Source: Nocardioides dongkuii (GTDB lineage Bacteria > Actinomycetota > Actinomycetes > Propionibacteriales > Nocardioidaceae). Taken from it: a stretch of DNA of 64,000 bases. Positions 57,903-64,000 of the stretch are shown piece after piece. Numbering within the stretch: position 1 is the stretch's first letter; each line of letters opens with the position of its first letter. Under the pieces are notes generated by a model. That model worked only from the letters and a program-made list of their open reading frames with translations. It searched no databases and was not told where the DNA came from. Where the stretch lies: contig NZ_CP059903.1 in assembly GCF_014127485.1 (NCBI RefSeq), positions 2,790,001 through 2,854,000 of the forward strand, read 5' to 3'. The position numbers were made by a program, and so were the translations under genes.

Positions 57903-60900
57903 GACAGCACCGTCCCGGAGCTCTTGGCGGGGCAGAGCACCTGGAAGTCGCAGTGCTCGCAGTGCGAGCCCGGCCGGGCGGGCAGCACCTCGTCGCGGAC
58001 GGCGGCCGCCGCGGCCATCAGCTGGTGCTCGACCGGCCGCACCCCGTCGTCGTCGGCCGGCTGCGGCTCCTGGCGCTGCACCTTGAGCTTGGCCCGGGCC
58101 TCGTGGCGCAGCTGCCAGAGCTCCGCTCCCCCGGGCTCGGCGTCGGGGACCAGGTCGTCGACGGCGCCCTGCTCGATTGCGAGCTGGTAGAGCCCGAGCT
58201 GCGGGTGCACCCGCACCTCCTCGCCGCTGGGGGCGTACTTGCTGGTCTTGAGGTCGATCACCACGACCCGCCCGTCGTCGTCGACCTCGAGCCGGTCGGC
58301 GTAGCCGTGCAGCAGCACGCGCTGGCCGTCGGGGAGCTTCACCTCGGCGCGGATCGGGTGCTCGGTGCCGATGACGGTGCGCGCATCGGGGCGGCGGTGC
58401 CAGGCCAGGAACCGGGTGAGGGCGAGCCGGACCTCCTCGCGCTCGCGGCCGCCGGACCACGGCGTACGGAACGGGACCTGCTCCCAGACGGCGTCGACGT
58501 GGCCCATCAGCTCCTCGACGAGGGTCTCGACGGGGGTGCCGCCGTCGTCCTCCTTGCTGAGCCGGTCGGCGAGCGCGTGGACGACGTTGCCGAAGCCCTG
58601 GCTCTGGCTCGCCGCCTGCTCACCGCCCGCCTCGGACTCCAGGAACCACTTCGCCGGGCACTGCGCCAGGCTGGTCAGCGCGCTGGCCGAGAGCCGCAGC
58701 GGCTCCTCGGGGTCGCGCAGCGGCTGGGGGGCGTGGCTGAAGGCGCGGGTGCCCCACCAGCTGGCCGGGTCCGCCGCGGGCACCCAGGCGCGGCCCGCCC
58801 GGTGCTCCTCGGTGAGCCGGGCGAGCCGGTGGGCGGCGGCCCGGCGCAGCCCCTCGGAGCAGCGCTCGTCGGCGACCGTGCGGCGCAGCTCGGCCACCAG
58901 GCCGGCGAGCGAGAGCGGCCGGCGCGGCCGGCCCTGGTGGTGCTCGGCCCGCGGCGTGAGCTCCTCGAGGAAGCGCGAGGCCTGCTCGCCGTCCTCGTCG
59001 GTGGAGGCGACGGCGGTGACGACGAGGCGCTCGCGCGCGCGGGTGCAGGCGACGTAGAAGAGGCGGCGCTCGTCGGCCAGCAGCTCCCGGCTCGTCGTCG
59101 GCGGGACCAGGCCCTCGGTGCCGATCCGGTCGGCCTGCAGCAGCGTCGCGCGGCGGCGCAGGTCGGGCCAGCCCTCCTCCTGCACGTGGGCGACGACAAC
59201 CAGCCGCCACTCCAGGCCCTTGGACCGGTGGGCGGTGAGGATGCGGACCGACTCGCCGCGGATGCCCTGGTCGGCCAGGGTGTCGCCGGGGATCTGCTGG
59301 GCCAGCAGGGTGGCGAGGAAGGAGTCGAGGCCGGTGTGGCCGCGCCGCTCCTCGACGCGTGCCGCCTCGTCGAACAGCGCGCAGACGGCGTCGAGGTCGC
59401 GGTGGGCGCTGCGCGCGGCCGCTCCCCCGCGGGCGACGCCGCGGCGCAGCCGGGCGGCCCAGTCGGTGCCGGCCCACAGCTCCCACAGCACCTCCTCGGA
59501 GGTGGCGCCGGCGAGCATCCGCTCCCGGGCGTGGTGCAGCAGCCGGGCCAGCCCCGAGGCCCGGACGACGGCGGGGTGGCCGGCGAGCGCATCGCCCGCG
59601 GCCCGCACCTCGTCGAGCACGCGGACGTCGACCAGCGCGGCGCGGAGCAGCTCGGGCGACGGGACCGGTCCGCGGTCCTCGACCGCGGCGACGGCCAGGT
59701 CGCGCGCCCGGAGCAGTCGCGCCAGCACCCGGACGTCGGCGGCGTCCAGCCCGGCGAGCGGGGACTTGAGCAGCCCGTGGGCGCGCTGGGCGTCGACGTA
59801 CCCGCGCTCCTGGGGGTCGTCGGTGGTGAGGTGGAGCACCGCCGTCAGCGCGTCGACGAGGGTGCGCACGGCCGGCTCCTGGACCAGCGGGGTGTCGTCG
59901 GCGGCCACCTCGACCGGCACCCCGGCGGCGGCCAGGGACCGGCGCAGGCCGGGGATGGTGGTGCGGCCCGAGCGCACCAGCACCGCCATCTCCGCCCAGC
60001 CCACGCCGTCCTCGAGGTGGGCCCGGCGGAGCAGGTCGGCGAGGTGCTCGGCCTCGGCCCGGTCGGTGTCGAAGGTGAGCACCTGGACCCGACCGTCGCC
60101 GTGGTCGCCGACCGCGACCGGCGCGAGGAACGCCCGCCGGGCCTCCTCGTCGATGCTGCCGAGCAGCGGGAGCCGGGTGGCGACCCGCTGCGAGGCCCGG
60201 AGCAGCGCGGCGCCGAACCGGCGGGTGTTGCGCAGCACCACGACGTCGGCGCGCGCGCCGTCCGAGCGCGGGAAGGCGCTCGGGAACTCGAGGATCCCGC
60301 GCACCTCGGCGCCGCGGAACGCGTAGATCGACTGGTGGGGGTCGCCGACGACCGTGAGGTCGCGGCCGTCCCCGGCGAGGGCGCGGAGCAGCGCGACCTG
60401 GCCGGGGTCGGTGTCCTGGTACTCGTCGACGAAGACGTGGCGGTAGCGCCGGCGCAGCTCGTCGCGGTGCTCCTCGGCGACCAGCACCGCGCGCCGGATC
60501 AGGTCGGCGTAGTCGACCGCGCCGCGGCTGTCGAGGACGGTGAGGTACTGCTCGAGGAACTCGCCGGCCGCGACGTACTCCGGGAGGTCGTGCTCGAGCC
60601 CGAGCGCCCGCAGGTCGGGGCCCTCGAGGCCCTTCTCGCGGGCCCGGGCCAGCACCGCGTGCACCTCGGTGGCGAAGCCCCGGGTGCCGACGGCGCGGCG
60701 CAGCCCCGCGGGCCAGGTGACGGCCTCCGGGGCGTCGGAGAGCAGCTCCTGGAGCACGACGTCCTGCTCGGGAGCGCTGAGCAGCCGCAGCGGCCCCTCG
60801 TAGAGGTCGCTGGGGGCGAACTGGCGGATCAGCCCGTAGGCGAAGGAGTGGAACGTCGACCCGAGGCTGGTCGCCATCGTGCGCCCGATGCGGGCGCTGA

Positions 60901-61207
60901 CCCGGTCGCGCAGCTGCTCGGCGGCCTTGCGCGAGAAGGTCAGGGCCAGCACCTCGTCGGGACGCGCGCCGCGGACCTCGACCCGGTCGACGATCGCCTC
61001 GACCAGCGTCGTGGTCTTGCCGGTGCCGGGCCCGGCCAGGACCAGCAGCGGCCCGCCCGGATGGTCGACCACGCGCTGCTGGTGCTCGTCGAGGACCGGG
61101 ACGCGGGTGGCGACCTCCGGGCGCGCCAGCCGGTACGTCGTGGCGTCCGCCGCCCCGCCCGCCGCCCCGCCCGCCCTCGTCGCCCTGGTGGCCCCGGTCC
61201 TGCTCAT
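57899..61207 (-). CDS. adnA: AdnA, helicase-nuclease subunit
   Basis: A 1102-residue subunit. Walker A is LVLAGPGTGKTTTLVEA (residues about 55-71); FVDEYQDTDPGQVALL, VVGDPHQSIYAFRGA and TAHRSKGLEWRLVVV complete the helicase. The C-terminal nuclease has VVVIDLKTSKYAPSG. One Cys in SLAQCPAKWF and three in the terminal SHCEHCDFQVLCPAK form an AddB/RecB-like iron-sulfur staple. A low-complexity Ala/Gly N-terminus precedes the helicase. It is the upstream gene of the adnAB operon (Rv3202c-Rv3201c in M. tuberculosis). Confidence 0.94.
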   Translation of the reverse strand: MSRTGATRATRAGGAAGGAADATTYRLARPEVATRVPVLDEHQQRVVDHPGGPLLVLAGPGTGKTTTLVEAIVDRVEVRGARPDEVLALTFSRKAAEQLRDRVSARIGRTMATSLGSTFHSFAYGLIRQFAPSDLYEGPLRLLSAPEQDVVLQELLSDAPEAVTWPAGLRRAVGTRGFATEVHAVLARAREKGLEGPDLRALGLEHDLPEYVAAGEFLEQYLTVLDSRGAVDYADLIRRAVLVAEEHRDELRRRYRHVFVDEYQDTDPGQVALLRALAGDGRDLTVVGDPHQSIYAFRGAEVRGILEFPSAFPRSDGARADVVVLRNTRRFGAALLRASQRVATRLPLLGSIDEEARRAFLAPVAVGDHGDGRVQVLTFDTDRAEAEHLADLLRRAHLEDGVGWAEMAVLVRSGRTTIPGLRRSLAAAGVPVEVAADDTPLVQEPAVRTLVDALTAVLHLTTDDPQERGYVDAQRAHGLLKSPLAGLDAADVRVLARLLRARDLAVAAVEDRGPVPSPELLRAALVDVRVLDEVRAAGDALAGHPAVVRASGLARLLHHARERMLAGATSEEVLWELWAGTDWAARLRRGVARGGAAARSAHRDLDAVCALFDEAARVEERRGHTGLDSFLATLLAQQIPGDTLADQGIRGESVRILTAHRSKGLEWRLVVVAHVQEEGWPDLRRRATLLQADRIGTEGLVPPTTSRELLADERRLFYVACTRARERLVVTAVASTDEDGEQASRFLEELTPRAEHHQGRPRRPLSLAGLVAELRRTVADERCSEGLRRAAAHRLARLTEEHRAGRAWVPAADPASWWGTRAFSHAPQPLRDPEEPLRLSASALTSLAQCPAKWFLESEAGGEQAASQSQGFGNVVHALADRLSKEDDGGTPVETLVEELMGHVDAVWEQVPFRTPWSGGREREEVRLALTRFLAWHRRPDARTVIGTEHPIRAEVKLPDGQRVLLHGYADRLEVDDDGRVVVIDLKTSKYAPSGEEVRVHPQLGLYQLAIEQGAVDDLVPDAEPGGAELWQLRHEARAKLKVQRQEPQPADDDGVRPVEHQLMAAAAAVRDEVLPARPGSHCEHCDFQVLCPAKSSGTVLS

Positions 61208-61264
61208 GGCACCACTCCATCACGCGGCACCGACAAGGACGGGCCGACCTGCCACGATGACGCC

Positions 61265-61858
61265 ATGAGCACCGGCCGCACCGTCGCGATCCTGGCCTTC
61301 GACGACATGGAGGTCCTGGACTTCGCGGGCCCCTACGAGGTCTTCAACGTCGCCGGCGAGCTCGGCGAGGGGGCGCCGTTCTCGGTGTTCTCCGTCGGGA
61401 CCACCGGGGAGCCCGTGGTGGGACGGGGCGGCTTCACCGTCGTGCCCATGTGGTCCCTCGACGACGCGCCGGCGTCCGACCTGCTCGTGGTGCCGGGCGG
61501 CGCCGGGGCCCGCCGCCTCCTCGACGACGAGCGGCTGCTGGCCTGGGTCCGCGAGCGGGCCGCGGAGGTCGAGCTGCTGATGTCGGTGTGCACCGGCGCG
61601 CTGGTGCTCGGCGCGGCGGGGTTGCTGCGCGGGCTCCCCGCGACCACCCACCACGACGCGTACGACGAGCTCGCGACCCTCTCCCCCAGCACCGAGGTAC
61701 GGCGCGGCCAGCGCTTCGTGCGGTCCTCGGAGAGGGTGCTGACCTCGGCCGGCGTCTCGGCCGGGATCGACGCCGCGCTGCACGCCGTCGAGGTGCTGGC
61801 GAGCCCTCGTACGAGGGACGTCACGGTCACCGAGATGGAGTGGGGCTGGCGGTCCTGA
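61265..61858 (+). CDS. DJ-1/PfpI family protein
   Basis: A 197-residue class I glutamine amidotransferase-like protein. The nucleophile elbow is LLMSVCTGALVLGAAGLL (Cys near residue 110), preceded by FDDMEVLDFAGPYEVFNVAG with the conserved acidic residue and followed by TTHHDAYDEL with the His. This is the AraC-ligand-domain/isonitrile hydratase-like branch of DJ-1/PfpI proteins, without the DNA-binding part. Functions in the branch range from chaperone or deglycase to hydratase, so I assign none. It is divergent from adnA with 57 bp between the starts. Confidence 0.88.
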   Translation: MSTGRTVAILAFDDMEVLDFAGPYEVFNVAGELGEGAPFSVFSVGTTGEPVVGRGGFTVVPMWSLDDAPASDLLVVPGGAGARRLLDDERLLAWVRERAAEVELLMSVCTGALVLGAAGLLRGLPATTHHDAYDELATLSPSTEVRRGQRFVRSSERVLTSAGVSAGIDAALHAVEVLASPRTRDVTVTEMEWGWRS

Positions 61859-61953
61859 ATCCGCGCCACGCCGCCAAATGGCGTACGGTCACGGCCGGAC
61901 CGCGCCCCAACCGGGTACCGGACCGCAACACATCACTCACCAGGAGGACCCCG

Positions 61954-62232
61954 ATGAACAAGACCGAGCTGCGCGACGCCATCGCCAAGGAGGCCGGGCT
62001 CACGAACGCCGAGGCCGACCGGGCGCTCGACGCCACCCTGTCCGCGATCACCCAGGCCGTCGCCTCCGGCGACAAGGTCTCGCTGACCGGCTTCGGCACC
62101 TTCGAGGCACGCGAGCGCTCCGCGCGCACGGGCCGCAACCCGCAGACCGGTGCGGAGATCCAGATCGCCGCCAGCACCGCGCCCGCCTTCAAGGCCGGCT
62201 CGGCGTTCAAGCAGGCCGTCGCCGGCAAGTGA
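61954..62232 (+). CDS. HU family DNA-binding protein
   Basis: A 92-residue HU protein, MNKTELRDAIAKEAGLTNAE onward. The dimer core and the DNA-contacting beta arm (GFGTFEARERSARTGRNPQTGAEIQIAAS) are complete. It lacks the long lysine-rich tail of mycobacterial HupB, so it is the short, nucleoid-compacting type. AGGAGG lies 7 bp upstream of the ATG. It is monocistronic and ends at a very strong hairpin. Confidence 0.95.
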   Translation: MNKTELRDAIAKEAGLTNAEADRALDATLSAITQAVASGDKVSLTGFGTFEARERSARTGRNPQTGAEIQIAASTAPAFKAGSAFKQAVAGK

Positions 62233-62243
62233 CCTTGCCGTGA

Positions 62244-62280
62244 CGCCGCGGACGTCGTGCACTGCACGACGTCCGCGGCG
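62244..62280 (+). terminator. Terminator after the HU gene
   Basis: An 18-bp perfect stem (62244-62261 with 62263-62280). It lies 11 bp after the stop. No T-run follows. Confidence 0.75.
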
Positions 62281-62311
62281 GCCCAGCCCCGGCCCCGCTG
62301 GGCGCGAGAGC

Positions 62312-62396
62312 TTCATCGGCCGGCCGACGAACCTCTCGCCTGGACGACGAAGGTTCATCGTCCAGGCACCAGGTTCATCGGCCGGCCGATGAACCT
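62312..62396. repeat. Dispersed palindromic repeat, copy 2, compound
   Basis: 62312-62351 matches 18656-18695 at 37 of 40 positions. A 9-bp hairpin (CCTGGACGA/TCGTCCAGG) follows, then a perfect 26-bp palindrome at 62371-62396 built on AGGTTCATCGGCC. It lies between HU (+) and the amidohydrolase (-), both of which end here. Confidence 0.8.
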
Positions 62397-62408
62397 TTCC
62401 CCGCCGCC

Positions 62409-63512
62409 TCAGCCCAGGTCGACGATCGCGGCGACCGGGCCCCCGCCGTCCGGCCCCTGGTGGGCCGCGGAGACCGAGACGAAGACCGCCGGGTCGCCGG
62501 TGACCGCCGCGGCCACGCCGCCGACGGCGGCCTTGATCTGGCGGTGCCAGTGCACGTCGGAGTCGTCGAGCATCGCGTTGCGGCGGCCCCGGACGGTGCC
62601 GTCCTGCGAGGCCTCGCACTTGAGGAACAAGTTGACCACCCGCCCGTCGAGGTCGGTGGGGTGCGGCCGCTCGGGCAGCTCGAGGCCCGCGACCCGGATC
62701 GCCTCCCACAGGCCGTCCTGGTCGAGCGCGTCGCGCATCACGGAGTGGCCGATCCGGTAGCGGCCGCCGACGCCCGTGGCGTTGCCGACCACGACCACCT
62801 GCGCGCGGTCGAGCTCGACGCCCGACGAGCAGGATGCGACCGCGGAGTACAGCGACCGGTCGCGCAGCACCTGCTCGTCCGTGGGCATCTCGATCTCGCC
62901 GAGCGCCACGGCGATGCCGAGCGCCGTGCCGCCGTTCGAGACGTCCATCGAGTAGAGGGTGTCCTCGGTGAACACGTCCTCGCCGCGCGACTTGGCGTCA
63001 GCGATCGTGCTCAGCGTGAGCAGCGGGGTCTTCGTCTGCACGTAGTGCACGTCGGCGGGGTCGCTGATCCCGGCCCGCTCCATCGCGACCCGGACGGCGT
63101 CGGCGACCTTGGTGATCATCCCCGTGCGGCCGATCTCCTCGGGCAGCAGCACCTCGCTCATCGCGAAGCCCACGGTCAGCCGGGGCTCGTCGGTGGGCTC
63201 GTAGGTGCCGTCGGGGACGGTGGCGAAGACGGTGGCGTGCGGGCTGATCACGCCGTCGGTGCCGCCCGACCAGACGATCGGCACGTGCGCGACCTGCTCG
63301 GGGTCCGCGCCCTTCTCGACCAGCACCTCGCGGAAGGCGCGGTCGGCGATGATCCGGGTGTAGTCGTTGACCCCGCCGTTGCCCTCGGTCTTCCCGATGA
63401 TCGCCACGACGCGTGCGGCCTCCATGACGCCGTCGTCGATCAGCCTCGCGAGCTCGCCGGCGTCGGCGACGGAGTGGATCGGGACTTTGCGGACTTCGAT
63501 GGCGCTGGGCAT
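62409..63512 (-). CDS. Ring-opening amidohydrolase, barbiturase/cyanuric acid hydrolase family
   Basis: A 367-residue protein of the rare AtzD/TrzD fold. Its three repeats each supply a Ser-Lys pair: [28 protein letters not shown] and [21 protein letters not shown], with the lysines in TKTPLLTL and [38 protein letters not shown] is the family signature. Members open the rings of cyanuric acid or barbituric acid; which one cannot be told by eye. The ATG shares one base with the stop of the carbamate kinase (TGATG), so the two are coupled, suggesting nitrogen recovery through carbamate. Confidence 0.9.
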   Translation of the reverse strand: MPSAIEVRKVPIHSVADAGELARLIDDGVMEAARVVAIIGKTEGNGGVNDYTRIIADRAFREVLVEKGADPEQVAHVPIVWSGGTDGVISPHATVFATVPDGTYEPTDEPRLTVGFAMSEVLLPEEIGRTGMITKVADAVRVAMERAGISDPADVHYVQTKTPLLTLSTIADAKSRGEDVFTEDTLYSMDVSNGGTALGIAVALGEIEMPTDEQVLRDRSLYSAVASCSSGVELDRAQVVVVGNATGVGGRYRIGHSVMRDALDQDGLWEAIRVAGLELPERPHPTDLDGRVVNLFLKCEASQDGTVRGRRNAMLDDSDVHWHRQIKAAVGGVAAAVTGDPAVFVSVSAAHQGPDGGGPVAAIVDLG

Positions 63513-64000
63513 CAGGGCTTCCTCTCGGGTACGACGACGGTGCCGGCGGCGCCGTCGAGGGCATCGGTGATGTGCCGCAGGTCGGTGATCACGGCCCGCT
63601 CGCCGCCCTGCTCGACGAAGCGGCAGGCCGCCTCGACCTTGGGGCCCATCGAGCCGCCGGCGAAGTGACCCTCCGCGGCGTACGCCCGCATCGCGGCGGT
63701 GGTGACCTGCCCGACCGGCCGGGCAGCGGGCGTGCCGTGGCCGAGCACGGCGTTCGGGACGTCGGTGGCGACGACCAGCACCCCGGCGCCCAGGCCGTGC
63801 GCGAGCACGGCCGCGCCCAGGTCCTTGTCGATCACCGCCTCGACGCCGCGCAGCCGGCCGTCCTCGTCGGCGACGACCGGGATCCCGCCGCCGCCGTTCG
63901 CGACGGTGACGAACCCGGCCGCGACCAGCGCCGCGATCGCCTCGAGGTCGACCACCTCGAGCGGCTCCGGGGACGCGACGACGCGCCGCCAGCCCCGCTC
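63512..64000 (-). CDS. arcC: Carbamate kinase, partial (C-terminal part)
   Basis: About 162 residues of the C-terminal half are visible; the gene continues past the right edge. [20 protein letters not shown] and the following [17 protein letters not shown] are the carbamate kinase-specific block. KDLGAAVLA and the late [15 protein letters not shown] complete the fold. The enzyme makes ATP and carbamate (hence ammonia and CO2) from carbamoyl phosphate. Overlap with the ring-opening amidohydrolase indicates one operon, so it probably supports use of a heterocyclic or ureide nitrogen source rather than arginine fermentation. Confidence 0.92.
   Translation of the reverse strand, partial: ERGWRRVVASPEPLEVVDLEAIAALVAAGFVTVANGGGGIPVVADEDGRLRGVEAVIDKDLGAAVLAHGLGAGVLVVATDVPNAVLGHGTPAARPVGQVTTAAMRAYAAEGHFAGGSMGPKVEAACRFVEQGGERAVITDLRHITDALDGAAGTVVVPERKP

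Noticed and set aside
54183..61858. Plus-strand open frames over 1300 codons opposite adnA and adnB
   Set aside because: Shadows of two well-identified helicase-nuclease genes; composition is Gly/Val/Arg/Asp-rich without motifs.

Overview
The window is a high-GC actinobacterial chromosome segment, most likely from Nocardioides or a close relative. The evidence is GC-rich codon use throughout, many GTG starts, strings of ATGA/GTGA stop-start overlaps, and actinobacterial signature genes: whiB7, uvrD2, mycoredoxin, the adnAB pair, an F420-type luciferase-like oxidoreductase, an Rpf-type resuscitation factor and a PPA1309-family gene. I see no rRNA, CRISPR array, prophage or insertion sequence. 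One tRNA, the initiator tRNA-fMet, is present.

Left block (1-8.5 kb). A TetR gene heads a tightly overlapping leftward operon: P450 (CYP123-like), SDR, CYP51, 3Fe-4S ferredoxin, NTF2-like protein, aldehyde dehydrogenase, SDR and a beta-hydroxyacid dehydrogenase that runs off the edge. Content and largely order match the Mycobacterium tuberculosis cyp51 locus (Rv0760c-Rv0770). A separate luciferase-like oxidoreductase gene carries the same palindromic operator as the TetR gene, so the two probably share one regulon.

Accessory middle (8.5-35 kb). This holds a secreted amidase, a frameshifted small secreted protein, a methyltransferase, an AI-2E family permease, and a secreted GH43-type glycosidase behind two LacI-type operators. 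It continues with two TetR genes (one beside an MFS exporter, one beside a carotenoid/retinoid-type flavoprotein), hemerythrin, MarR, and a complete three-gene sortase pilus locus (tip adhesin, shaft pilin, class C sortase). An amino-acid permease, a GNAT acetyltransferase, a large secreted alpha/beta hydrolase and an Fe-S protein follow. Intergenic DNA here contains decayed reading frames, an 11-copy 10-bp minisatellite and strong hairpins.

Right block (35-61 kb). The order UPF0182 - PPA1309 - PDZ/Lon protease - (MoaE) - zincin - NUDIX - M48-like peptidase - PHP - Rpf - ... - whiB7 - uvrD2 - mrx1 - nudC - adnB - adnA resembles M. tuberculosis Rv3193c-Rv3202c. whiB7 has a full regulatory leader: an AT-rich element plus promoter, a 74-codon upstream ORF with a strong ribosome binding site, and a perfect 14-bp terminator hairpin. 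Downstream of whiB7 are two tandem paralogous 54-residue proteins and an unlisted 56-residue zinc-ribbon gene. The 744-bp gap before the rpf gene holds a structured-RNA candidate with its own promoter, a DnaA-box-like 12-bp array and nested inverted repeats.

Right end (61-64 kb). A DJ-1/PfpI protein and HU are followed by a palindromic dispersed repeat that also occurs at 18.66 kb. The window ends with a ring-opening amidohydrolase (barbiturase/cyanuric acid hydrolase family) coupled to a carbamate kinase that continues past the edge.
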